DNA from: an uncultured bacterium
Lineage (GTDB): Bacteria; Planctomycetota; Phycisphaerae; Phycisphaerales; SM1A02
Length of the DNA stretch: 18,591 nt
Reading direction: 5' to 3'
Assembly (NCBI GenBank): GCA_903861235.1
Contig: CAIOTP010000073.1
Location: 1 to 18,591 of the forward strand
The position numbers and the translations under genes were made by a program. This document shows, piece after piece, positions 13,086-18,591 of the stretch; the first letter of the stretch is position 1, and each line of letters begins with the position of its first letter. The notes beneath the pieces are model-generated. The model was not told where the DNA came from and did not search any database. It saw nothing but the letters and a program-made list of their open reading frames with translations.

Positions 13086-13588
13086 CACGAGGCCCCGCCA
13101 CCCAGGCCCTGCAGCTGGTCGCGAAGACGCGCGGCGCGCTCGTACTGCTCCGCCGCCACCGCGGCGTCAAGTTCCTGAAGCAGGCGCGAGCGCATGGCGG
13201 CACGGTCGGCCATGCCTTCCATGCGCGGAGGCACGCGGCCGGCATGGTGCACGGCGCCGGCCTGCGCCCGCTCGATCACGGCGCCGAGCTGCGGCATGAA
13301 CGCCTCGTAGCAGCCGGGGCATCCCAGCACGCCCGACTGACGGAATTCCGCGAAGGCCAGACCACAGCCCGGGCAGCGCACGGGGCCCGCAGGCTCGCGC
13401 CGAGCGGAGGCGGCCAGCACGGGGATCTGGCCTGCGAACTGCGACAGCAGCTGGGTCACCGGCGCCGCAGGCACCTGGTAGCCGCGCTGAGCGGCGTGCT
13501 CGGCGCAGAGGCGGACCTCGTGCGTGGCGTTGTTGCGGATGACCACCTCATGCACCACCGCAGGCTTGTCGCAGTGATCGCACTTCAT
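13085..13588 (-). CDS. mcsA: McsA, zinc-finger activator of McsB (UVR domain)
   Basis: A 167-residue protein that in Bacillus binds and activates the arginine kinase McsB. Seen: the opening MKCDHCDKPAV with Cys3 and Cys6, paired with Cys28 and His31 (RLCAEHA), as one zinc site; a second site from Cys72, Cys75, Cys90 and Cys93 (RCPGC and GCPGC); and a C-terminal UVR motif at about 130-163 (LLQELDAAVAAEQYERAARLRDQ), the type of helix pair that contacts UvrB or Clp partners. Length and architecture match McsA. Its ATG lies nine bases after TAGAAT with no Shine-Dalgarno, so a leaderless transcript is likely. The 46-base gap to kdsA suggests it is the first gene of an mcsA-mcsB unit. Confidence 0.92.
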   Translation of the reverse strand: MKCDHCDKPAVVHEVVIRNNATHEVRLCAEHAAQRGYQVPAAPVTQLLSQFAGQIPVLAASARREPAGPVRCPGCGLAFAEFRQSGVLGCPGCYEAFMPQLGAVIERAQAGAVHHAGRVPPRMEGMADRAAMRSRLLQELDAAVAAEQYERAARLRDQLQGLGGGAS

Positions 13589-13597
13589 CAGGTCGCC

Positions 13598-13603
13598 ATT
13601 CTA
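13598..13603 (-). promoter_or_regulatory. candidate leaderless -10 hexamer TAGAAT for mcsA
   Basis: On the minus strand TAGAAT is followed by nine bases (GGCGACCTG) and the mcsA ATG, with no ribosome-binding site. A CCGCC-TCC-GGCGG hairpin lies just upstream, in the short gap after kdsA, and may mark the kdsA transcript end. Confidence 0.55.
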
Positions 13604-13634
13604 GGCCCGCCGGAGGCGGATCGAGGCGAGGGCC

Positions 13635-14459
13635 TCAGGGATGGGCCGCGCGGTGGATGGCCGCCAGCCGGTCCAGCAGAGCCGGCACCTGATCCAGCGG
13701 CATCATGGTGCTGGCGTCGCTGGCGGCGCGGGCCGGCTCGGGATGGCATTCCAGGAACACCGCGTGCACGCCTGCGGCCACGGCCGCCCGGGCGAGCAGG
13801 GGGGCCCGCTCGGGCCGTCCACCAGTGCGGTCGCCTTCGGCGCCCGGCAACTGGGTGCTGTGGGTGACGTCGAAGCACACCGGGCTGCCCTGCTCGATCA
13901 GGTCGCCCACGCCGATGAAATCGTTCACCAGGCGGTGGTAGCCGAAGGTGGTGCCTCGCTCCGTGACCATCACATGCGGGCAGCCGCCGGTGCGGAGCTT
14001 CTCCACCACGTTTCGCATCTCGGCCGGGCTCATGAACTGACCCTTCTTCACGTTCACGGGTCGGCCGGTTCGGGCAGCAGCCAGCAGCAGGTCGGTCTGG
14101 CGGCAGAGGAACGCCGGGATCTGGAGCATGTCCAGCACCTCGGCTGCCGCGGCGCATTGCTCAGGCGTGTGCACATCGCTGGTCACCGGCACGCCCAGTT
14201 CCTGGCCGATCGCGCGGAGCTGGGCCAGGCCGTCCCCGGCGCCCGGTCCCCTGTGGCTCCGCCCGCTGGATCGGTTGGCCTTGTCGAAGCTGGCCTTGAA
14301 CACGAACGCCAGGCCGGCGGCCGTGGCGGCGTCACGGACGGTGCGGGCGATCCGCAGGTTGGTGGCCGGGTCCTCCAGCACGCAGGGGCCGGCGATGACC
14401 AGCAGGGGCCGGCCAGGCCTGGCGAAGAATCGACCCAGGATGTCGGTTGCGGGGCTCAT
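13635..14459 (-). CDS. kdsA: 3-deoxy-8-phosphooctulonate synthase, metal-dependent type
   Basis: A 274-residue enzyme condensing phosphoenolpyruvate with arabinose 5-phosphate to KDO 8-phosphate for the lipopolysaccharide core, so the organism is expected to have an LPS-type outer membrane. The ATG at 14459 is the only start close to the conserved N-terminus; the frame stays open upstream without similarity. Family motifs: VIAGPCVLED, FKASFDKANRSS, GPG, FDVTHSTQLPG and FLECHPEPARAASDAS. All four metal ligands of the Aquifex-type enzyme are visible as Cys26, His200, Glu237 and Asp248, whereas metal-free E. coli KdsA has Asn at the first. KDO 8-phosphate rather than DAHP synthase is favoured by the KANRSS motif. 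No other KDO or lipid A gene is adjacent. Confidence 0.94.
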   Translation of the reverse strand: MSPATDILGRFFARPGRPLLVIAGPCVLEDPATNLRIARTVRDAATAAGLAFVFKASFDKANRSSGRSHRGPGAGDGLAQLRAIGQELGVPVTSDVHTPEQCAAAAEVLDMLQIPAFLCRQTDLLLAAARTGRPVNVKKGQFMSPAEMRNVVEKLRTGGCPHVMVTERGTTFGYHRLVNDFIGVGDLIEQGSPVCFDVTHSTQLPGAEGDRTGGRPERAPLLARAAVAAGVHAVFLECHPEPARAASDASTMMPLDQVPALLDRLAAIHRAAHP

Positions 14460-14574
14460 GGACGGGGGGGATTCCCCATAAATGGTCTGGAAACGGCTTG
14501 GCGGCCGATCCCTGGATCGCACATTAGCACCAAACCGCCCCGGCTGTCGGCGGGGTGGCAAGGAGGGAGGCACC
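14460..14574. promoter_or_regulatory. divergent intergenic region kdsA / DUF1444 gene
   Basis: 115 bases between divergent start codons. On the minus strand TAATGT (14526-14521) is a possible -10 for kdsA about 60 bases upstream; CATTTATGGGG nearer the start is a weaker option. On the + strand the best hexamer is TAGCAC at 14525-14530, lacking the final T, 44 bases before the GTG. A strong AAGGAGG at 14560-14566 serves the + gene; kdsA has no Shine-Dalgarno. Confidence 0.35.
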
Positions 14575-15372
14575 GTGAGCGAGCCACAAGTACCCGGCCC
14601 CGAAGCATTCGCGGCCCACGTCGAGCGGATCTTCAAGGCCCGTTGGCCCGACCGGAGCGTCGAGGTGGCGGGCCCCATGGACCTGATCGTGCAGGGCCGG
14701 CACCTGGGTCTGGAGAACCTCTGGCGGATCGTCTCGCGGGACCCGGAGCGTCAGGAGGACGTGATCGCCCACTACTTCGAGAAGCTGCTCGAAGGGGACG
14801 AGATCGGCAACGTGCACATGCCGTTCCGGCTGGTCAAGCCGCGCATCATGCCTCGCATCCAGCCGGTGGGCATCTTCGAGCATCTTGATCGTGAGCAAGT
14901 GGCCCATGTGCCCTTCGTGAACGACACCGTGATCGTGTTCGTGATGGACCTGCCCGAAGTCACCGTGAGCGTGACCGTGGAGCAGATGGTCCGCTGGGGG
15001 GTGCAGTCGGAGGATCTCGAGCTGATCAGCCGCGAGAATCTGGCGCGGTACCGCCCCGACCTGCAGGTCCGCGTGGTGGAAAGCGAGACCGGCGGCCGTG
15101 CCGCCATCCTCTCGGTGCTGGATGGCTACGACGCCGCGCGACTGCTGCTCGACACGCTGCACAGCACCCTGGCACCGCAGCTGAAGGGCGACTTCTTCGT
15201 GGCCACGCCGGCCCGCGACATGTTCGTGGCCATCAGCCGTGATCCCGAGGACTTCGTGGACAAGGTCCAGCAGCGGGTGGTCCGGGACTTCCGTCGCCTG
15301 CCGTACCCCATCACGGACGCGCTCTTCATCGTGACGCGCGACGGCGTCGCGGGAACCCGCGAGGCGGCCTGA
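14575..15372 (+). CDS. DUF1444 (YtpQ/UPF0354) family protein
   Basis: A 265-residue soluble protein without signal peptide or membrane segment. GTG at 14575 is preceded by AAGGAGG with eight bases spacing, among the strongest ribosome-binding sites in the window. The overall pattern matches DUF1444 proteins such as Bacillus YtpQ: an N-terminal part up to about residue 75, a middle PVGIF...HVPFVNDTVIVFVMDLPE block, the helix VEQMVRWGVQSEDLELISRENL split over 140-160, then LDGYDAARLL, KGDFFVATPARDMFVAI and YPITDALFIVTRDG. The last three line up well with YtpQ's DGYDASRIL, a GEMAISVPHQDVLII-like strand and a PIT...F stretch. The biochemical role of the family is not known. Its neighbour downstream, 34 bases away, has its own candidate promoter, so the two need not be one operon. 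Confidence 0.8.
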   Translation: MSEPQVPGPEAFAAHVERIFKARWPDRSVEVAGPMDLIVQGRHLGLENLWRIVSRDPERQEDVIAHYFEKLLEGDEIGNVHMPFRLVKPRIMPRIQPVGIFEHLDREQVAHVPFVNDTVIVFVMDLPEVTVSVTVEQMVRWGVQSEDLELISRENLARYRPDLQVRVVESETGGRAAILSVLDGYDAARLLLDTLHSTLAPQLKGDFFVATPARDMFVAISRDPEDFVDKVQQRVVRDFRRLPYPITDALFIVTRDGVAGTREAA

Positions 15373-15392
15373 CCACGGATCCTCGGGCTGCG

Positions 15393-15398
15393 TAGCAT
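15393..15398 (+). promoter_or_regulatory. candidate leaderless -10 hexamer TAGCAT for the amidotransferase gene
   Basis: TAGCAT followed by eight bases (CGCCGCCC) and the GTG at 15407, with no ribosome-binding site. The stretch TAGCATCGNCG also occurs before the DUF6265-type gene on the other strand. Confidence 0.5.
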
Positions 15399-15406
15399 CG
15401 CCGCCC

Positions 15407-15991
15407 GTGGTCCTGCTGATCGACAACTACGACTCCTTCACCTGGAACCTGGTGCACCGCATGCAGGAGGTGAGGCCGGGGCTCCGCGTGGAGGTGGTCC
15501 GCAACGACGCCATCGACGAAGCCGCGGCGGATGCGCTGCGCCCCACGCACCTGGTCATCTCGCCCGGACCCTGCACGCCCAGGGAGGCCGGGGTGAGCGC
15601 CCGCATGATCGCCCACTTCCGCGGCCGCATTCCCGTGCTCGGCGTCTGTCTGGGACACCAGACGATCGGCGACGGCCACGGCATGACGGTGTGCCGGGCC
15701 GCGGCACCCATGCACGGCAAGACCAGCCGGGTGCACCACGACGGTCTGGGCGTCTACGCGGGTCTCTCCAACCCCTTCACGGCCATGCGCTATCACTCGC
15801 TGGTGGTGGATCCGGCCACCGTGGGCGCCGAATTCGAGATCAGCGCCCGCACCGAGGACGGCGTGGTCATGGGGCTGCGATGGCGCGCGCCCCCCGGCGC
15901 GAAGCCCATGGAGGGGGTGCAGTTCCATCCCGAGAGCTTCATGACCGACGAGGGCCCCAGGCTGCTGGCCAACTTCCTGGCCATGGCATGA
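15407..15991 (+). CDS. trpG/pabA: anthranilate/aminodeoxychorismate synthase component II (glutamine amidotransferase)
   Basis: A 194-residue class I glutamine amidotransferase that delivers ammonia to chorismate for anthranilate (tryptophan) or 4-amino-4-deoxychorismate (folate). The protein opens with VLLIDNYDSFTWNL, the classic start of TrpG/PabA, which fixes the GTG at 15407. The triad is visible: nucleophile Cys81 in GVCLGHQ, His174 and Glu176 in QFHPES. ISPGPCTP (51-58) forms the oxyanion-strand motif. Residues 160-170 carry a small insertion (APPGAKPMEG) before the His strand. Sequence alone does not separate TrpG from PabA, and no component I gene (trpE or pabB) is next to it; one enzyme may serve both pathways. 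It ends seven bases from a convergent gene. Confidence 0.92.
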   Translation: MVLLIDNYDSFTWNLVHRMQEVRPGLRVEVVRNDAIDEAAADALRPTHLVISPGPCTPREAGVSARMIAHFRGRIPVLGVCLGHQTIGDGHGMTVCRAAAPMHGKTSRVHHDGLGVYAGLSNPFTAMRYHSLVVDPATVGAEFEISARTEDGVVMGLRWRAPPGAKPMEGVQFHPESFMTDEGPRLLANFLAMA

Positions 15992-15998
15992 CCGCGGT

Positions 15999-16619
15999 TC
16001 AGGGCATGCGCTTCATGGTGAACACCAGGGGCTTGGGCGCCTCCTTGTCCGCCTCCTTGGGCGGGTTGGGGGTGACCGTGAGCACCAGCGTGTCGGCGTC
16101 CGTGCGCTCGTAGCGCAGGCTGGCCATGTCCTGGGCGTTGGCCTTCAGAGGCGGATCCACCGGCACGAAGGTGGCGGACTTGCCCTCGACCTTGGCCAAG
16201 CGCATGCGGAGCAGGTCGGTGCGCCTGGGATCGGCCTCGAAGTTGCCGTGCACGTGGATCTGACGAAGGATCACCATGTCCTTCTCCGCCATGATCTGGG
16301 TGAACTCGTAGAAGGGGGTGATGCCGTTGCCCAGCGTGCGGCGGAAGGTGCCCACCATGCTGTTGCCGCGGGGCGCCATCCAGTGCTCCTCGATCACCGC
16401 GCCGTTGGGCTGCTGCTGGGTCCAGCGGCCCTCCATGAAGGCCAGCTGGTCGATGGCTTCCTTCAACTGGGCCATGGAGACCTTCTCGGCCTTGGGAGCC
16501 TCGGCGGGGGGCGGGGCTTCCTGTCGAGGGGCGGCCGAACTGGCCAGCACGCCGGAGGCCAGCAGCGGAAGGGTCAGGGCGGCCAGGAGGGTCGATGCAC
16601 GCAAGGTGGAGCGCTTCAT
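15999..16619 (-). CDS. exported DUF6265-type protein
   Basis: A 206-residue secreted or periplasmic protein. Residues 1-26 are a signal peptide (MKRSTLR, then a Leu/Ala-rich core, likely cleavage near VLASSA), followed by a Pro/Ala/Glu-rich linker to about 46. The domain from about 50 has the layout LAFMEGRWTQQQ...EEHWMAPRGNSMVGTFRRT, in which Gly-x-Trp, Glu-x-Trp, Pro-x-Gly and Met-x-Gly positions match DUF6265, a small beta-barrel-like family of unknown function often found in planctomycetes and bacteroidetes. The rest is strand-rich and ends in VFTMKRMP. The start is nine bases after TAGCAT with no Shine-Dalgarno. Family assignment is by motif pattern from memory, so a related calycin-like family is possible. 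Confidence 0.75.
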   Translation of the reverse strand: MKRSTLRASTLLAALTLPLLASGVLASSAAPRQEAPPPAEAPKAEKVSMAQLKEAIDQLAFMEGRWTQQQPNGAVIEEHWMAPRGNSMVGTFRRTLGNGITPFYEFTQIMAEKDMVILRQIHVHGNFEADPRRTDLLRMRLAKVEGKSATFVPVDPPLKANAQDMASLRYERTDADTLVLTVTPNPPKEADKEAPKPLVFTMKRMP

Positions 16620-16628
16620 GGGCCGACG

Positions 16629-16634
16629 ATGCTA
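16629..16634 (-). promoter_or_regulatory. candidate leaderless -10 hexamer TAGCAT for the DUF6265-type gene
   Basis: On the minus strand TAGCAT, nine bases (CGTCGGCCC), then the ATG at 16619. No ribosome-binding site. It is one of two divergent elements in a 66-base intergenic region. Confidence 0.55.
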
Positions 16635-16670
16635 CCGACGGCGGGGGTGCGGCAGGGTGTCCGCTCCCGC

Positions 16671-16676
16671 TACCAT
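16671..16676 (+). promoter_or_regulatory. candidate leaderless -10 hexamer TACCAT for the 134-aa gene
   Basis: TACCAT, nine bases (CTCCGATCC), then the ATG at 16686. No ribosome-binding site and no clear -35 hexamer. Confidence 0.55.
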
Positions 16677-16685
16677 CTCCGATCC

Positions 16686-17090
16686 ATGCAGACCCTTGAA
16701 GGCGACCTGGTGCGCGGCGTGCTCGAGAGCGCCAACGGCAGCGAGATCACCGTCTCCTTGCCCGGCACGGACTACCGCCTGCGCTTTGCGCAGGGCGGCC
16801 CCACGGCGGTCCATCCCGGCAAGCGGATCCGAGGCCGCGTGAACGCCCGGGCGCTGCACATGCACCGAGCTCAGGCGGGTGGCGGATTCATCGAGCCGAT
16901 CATGGGACAGCCCCGGATCGTCCAGGGTGTGGTGCGCGGCGTGGATCCCGCGTCCAACCGTCTGCTGGTCGAGGTGGTGGTGCCCATGTGGGTCGAGCCC
17001 TTCGACGGACAGCAGGCCACCGACTTCGTGGCCGGCGACATGGTGAACTTCTACGTGCAGTCGGGCGCCACCTTCACGCCCGTGGCGTGA
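16686..17090 (+). CDS. conserved-looking 134-aa protein of unknown function, two similar halves
   Basis: A soluble, strand-rich protein with no signal peptide or membrane segment; I do not recognise a family. The two halves resemble each other in layout: residues 4-56 run LEGDLVRGVLESANGSE-ITVSLPG...VHPGKRIRGRVNA, and residues 77-126 run RIVQGVVRGVDPASNRLLVEVVVP...FVAGDMVNFYVQS. Each has a Gly-x-Val start, a strand of four or five aliphatic residues, and a Pro/Ala-Gly-(Lys/Asp) turn before a final strand, which suggests two small OB- or TOBE-like barrels. That is an inference from pattern; a ligand- or RNA-binding role is only a guess. It ends six bases from a convergent gene. Codon use is like its neighbours. 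Confidence 0.7.
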   Translation: MQTLEGDLVRGVLESANGSEITVSLPGTDYRLRFAQGGPTAVHPGKRIRGRVNARALHMHRAQAGGGFIEPIMGQPRIVQGVVRGVDPASNRLLVEVVVPMWVEPFDGQQATDFVAGDMVNFYVQSGATFTPVA

Positions 17091-17096
17091 AGCGGC

Positions 17097-18260
17097 TCAC
17101 TCCGGCGCCGAGATCACGCGCTTCTTCTTCTGGTCCGGGGTGAACACCGCCACCTCGGGCTTGGGCTCGGAGCTGAGCACCACCACGGGCTGATTCTCGC
17201 TGTTCTGCACCGTGATCAGGCCTGCGGCGCCGTCCACGGCGGTGCCGGCACGGACCACGGCGCGGCCCTTGAGGTTGAAGAGGTTGAGGACGCCTCCGGT
17301 GGCCGAGCCGCCCAGGCCCGCCAGGCGGTTGCTGCCCGAGTAGATCTGCACCGTGCCGCTCTCCTCCTTGCCCTGGTCCAGGAGCACGGCCATCTGGCCG
17401 GATGCGGTGCTCACGCTGCACTGGCCGCCGGCGTTGTCGCGCACGGTGAGCGAGCCCACCGCCTTGCCGTCGGCGTTGCGGGCCTCGACGAAGCCGCCCT
17501 TTTCCACGTTGCCCAGCATGAGGCCGCCCTGGCCGGTGGCGTTGCGCGCCATGATCTCGCCGCCGTGGTCGCCCACGCCCGCCTCGACCATGGTGCTTCC
17601 CTTGGCGTCCGCAAGCCGAAGCATGCCCGCGCGAGTCTCGTCACCGCCCAGGTACACCACCTCGCGGTCCTTCTCGCCCAGGATGCTCAGCGCCGCCCCC
17701 TTGGGCGTCACGCCGAACAGCAGCACGGACTGGTCCTCCGCCCGCGCCAGCAGCGCGTCGGAGCGGTCCTTGTTCACGCGGAATCGGGCCGCAGCCTGCT
17801 CGCTTCCGGCACGGCTCATGGCCAGGTCGCTTCCATCCGCGGTGGCCTCCAGGTAGGCCGCCAGCTCGCCGTTGCCCCGGGACACCTCCAGACGGCCGCC
17901 GCTGGAGCTGGAGTACAGGCCGGTCACCGGCTGCCCGGCGCTGTTCCACATGTTCAGGTCGCCGCCGGATTCCGCGGCGCCCATGCGGATCACGTTGGCG
18001 CCGCCCGTGGCCCAGATGTCGAGCTGGCCGCCGGACTCGTTGGAGGTCAGCAGGGCGGTCACCTTGCCGTCGTCGTCCACGATCTCCAGGCGGGAGGCCC
18101 GCACGGTCTCGGCCTCGGGCCGGGAGACCAGGCCCGCCAGCACCGAGACGGCGGCTGCGGCCAGCAGACCCAGCGCCGTCGTGCGCCACCGCGCGCGGCT
18201 GCGCTGGAGGGTGGCGAGCTGAAGTTCGATGCGGTCGAGGCGCTGGTTCGTGGTGGACAT
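17097..18260 (-). CDS. membrane-anchored protein with thirteen 22-residue repeats
   Basis: A 387-residue protein. AGGAG seven bases before the ATG at 18260 supports the start. Residues 1-24 are a charged, coiled-coil-like cytoplasmic segment (RLDRIELQLATLQRSRARWR), about 28-46 a single membrane anchor, and the remainder is predicted outside the membrane. From about residue 65 to 363 a repeat with a period of about 22 runs continuously: a Gly-Gly (or Gly-x) turn at 77, 99, 121, 143, about 165, 188, 212, 233, 255, 278, 302, 322 and 346. The consensus is GG-x-L-x-(I/M/V)-x-N-x-x-G-x-x-V-x-x-L. The first four are spaced exactly 22. This looks like a left- or right-handed beta-solenoid or a fibre-type stalk. 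Similar 'IVDDDGKVTALL' units are seen in planctomycete hypothetical proteins. The C-terminus is basic (KKKR). Function unknown. Confidence 0.82.
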   Translation of the reverse strand: MSTTNQRLDRIELQLATLQRSRARWRTTALGLLAAAAVSVLAGLVSRPEAETVRASRLEIVDDDGKVTALLTSNESGGQLDIWATGGANVIRMGAAESGGDLNMWNSAGQPVTGLYSSSSGGRLEVSRGNGELAAYLEATADGSDLAMSRAGSEQAAARFRVNKDRSDALLARAEDQSVLLFGVTPKGAALSILGEKDREVVYLGGDETRAGMLRLADAKGSTMVEAGVGDHGGEIMARNATGQGGLMLGNVEKGGFVEARNADGKAVGSLTVRDNAGGQCSVSTASGQMAVLLDQGKEESGTVQIYSGSNRLAGLGGSATGGVLNLFNLKGRAVVRAGTAVDGAAGLITVQNSENQPVVVLSSEPKPEVAVFTPDQKKKRVISAPE

Positions 18261-18284
18261 GCGGGGTCTCCTGAGAGTGGTCCG

Positions 18285-18291
18285 TAGGATA
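18285..18291. promoter_or_regulatory. overlapping divergent -10 hexamers before the repeat protein and the oxidoreductase
   Basis: TAGGATA reads TAGGAT on the + strand (18285-18290, 63 bases before the ATG at 18354) and TATCCT on the minus strand (18291-18286, 25 bases before the ATG at 18260). Both flanking genes have a Shine-Dalgarno, consistent with ordinary leadered messages. The arrangement parallels that at 11714-11723. Confidence 0.4.
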
Positions 18292-18353
18292 GGAACTGGA
18301 TCCGGATTCGTCGCGCCGCGCCGGCGCGGGCTCCGGGCTCAGCGAGGAACGCC

Positions 18354-18591
18354 ATGGCCAGAGCAGCACGAGCTTCGAGCGGCCGGATCGGGATCGCCCT
18401 GGTGGGCACGGGATTCATGGGCCGTGCCCACGCGAACGCGTGGCGCCAGGCGCCGTGCTTCTTCGACCTGCCGCGAAGGCCTGAACTGCGGTCGGTGGCG
18501 GGCAGGCGGCGGTCGTCGGCGATCGAGTTCGCTCGCCGCTGGCAGGTCGAGCGAGCCGGGGCCGACTGGAAGGCGCTCGTGCGCGACCCCG
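18354..18591 (+). CDS. Gfo/Idh/MocA family oxidoreductase, N-terminal fragment
   Basis: The first 79 residues of a gene that runs off the window end, so it has no stop codon here. The ATG at 18354 follows GAGGA by five bases. After a short basic start the product reads GRIGIALVGTGFMGRAHANAW, here given in part: IALVGTGFMGRAHA at about 14-27 is the GxGxxG-type Rossmann nucleotide-binding turn, with the GRAHA that follows it in Gfo/Idh/MocA NAD(P)-dependent sugar dehydrogenases. The later VAGRRRSSAIEFARRW (about 50-65) sits where the family usually has 'VADRD...A..FA..W'. Substrate cannot be inferred; such enzymes act on sugars or inositols and are abundant in planctomycetes. It is divergent from the repeat protein with 93 bases between. 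Confidence 0.85.
   Translation, partial: MARAARASSGRIGIALVGTGFMGRAHANAWRQAPCFFDLPRRPELRSVAGRRRSSAIEFARRWQVERAGADWKALVRDP

Noticed and set aside
15373..15410. CCACGG...CCGTGG inverted repeat around the trpG/pabA start, sharing CCACGGATCC with 2291-2300
   Set aside because: The arms are only six bases and far apart; the shared 10-mer appears to be coincidence in GC-rich DNA.
1..18591. tRNA, rRNA, CRISPR arrays, insertion sequences, phage or defence modules
   Set aside because: No cloverleaf-like, direct-repeat/spacer, transposase or terminal-repeat signal was found; base and codon use look uniform across the window.

Overview
The window is GC-rich, densely coded bacterial DNA with genes on both strands, short or overlapping gene junctions and no stretch over 300 bases without a gene. 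The content points to a Gram-negative member of the Planctomycetota, most likely class Phycisphaerae. The reasons are a TPR protein with two RNA-polymerase alpha-CTD modules, an exported protein with a VPGP...RRRR C-terminal sorting signal, McsA/McsB arginine kinase genes outside Firmicutes, a metal-type KdsA (lipopolysaccharide synthesis) and paired beta-ketoacyl synthases. The lineage is an inference from gene content; no rRNA or other marker is present.

Layout, left to right. (1) 1-2189: three translationally coupled genes on the + strand: the tail of a ketosynthase-like protein lacking two catalytic positions, a complete ketosynthase, and a small membrane-anchored protein. This looks like the end of a fatty-acid or polyketide-type operon. 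(2) 2190-3239: a structured leader, a PEP-CTERM-like surface protein and a strong intrinsic terminator. (3) 3304-6416: a NuoG-like iron-sulfur protein coupled to a MATE transporter. (4) 6470-9533: the TPR/tandem alpha-CTD protein, a SpoIID-type lipoprotein and riboflavin synthase. (5) 9505-11707, minus strand: a SpoIIE/RsbU-type phosphatase downstream of glutamyl-Q tRNA(Asp) synthetase. (6) 11733-12056: pterin carbinolamine dehydratase. (7) 12066-14459, minus strand: kdsA, mcsA, mcsB. (8) 14575-15991: a DUF1444 protein and a chorismate-pathway glutamine amidotransferase. (9) 15999-18591: a DUF6265-type exported protein (-), a 134-aa protein of unknown function (+), a membrane protein built of thirteen 22-residue repeats (-), and the start of a Gfo/Idh/MocA oxidoreductase (+).

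Most genes are housekeeping or lineage-specific and do not form one pathway. The clearest functional groupings are the ketosynthase pair and the McsA/McsB pair. The most notable signal is non-coding. Six transcription-unit-leading genes have a TA[G/C]NNT hexamer exactly 8-9 nt before the start codon and no Shine-Dalgarno sequence; a seventh (gluQ) has one at 6 nt. Genes with a good Shine-Dalgarno have their candidate -10 hexamer farther upstream, or none recognisable. This is what a mixed leaderless/leadered transcriptome would look like. No tRNA, rRNA, CRISPR array, insertion sequence or phage module was found, and I see no clear evidence of a wholly new defence or mobile system.
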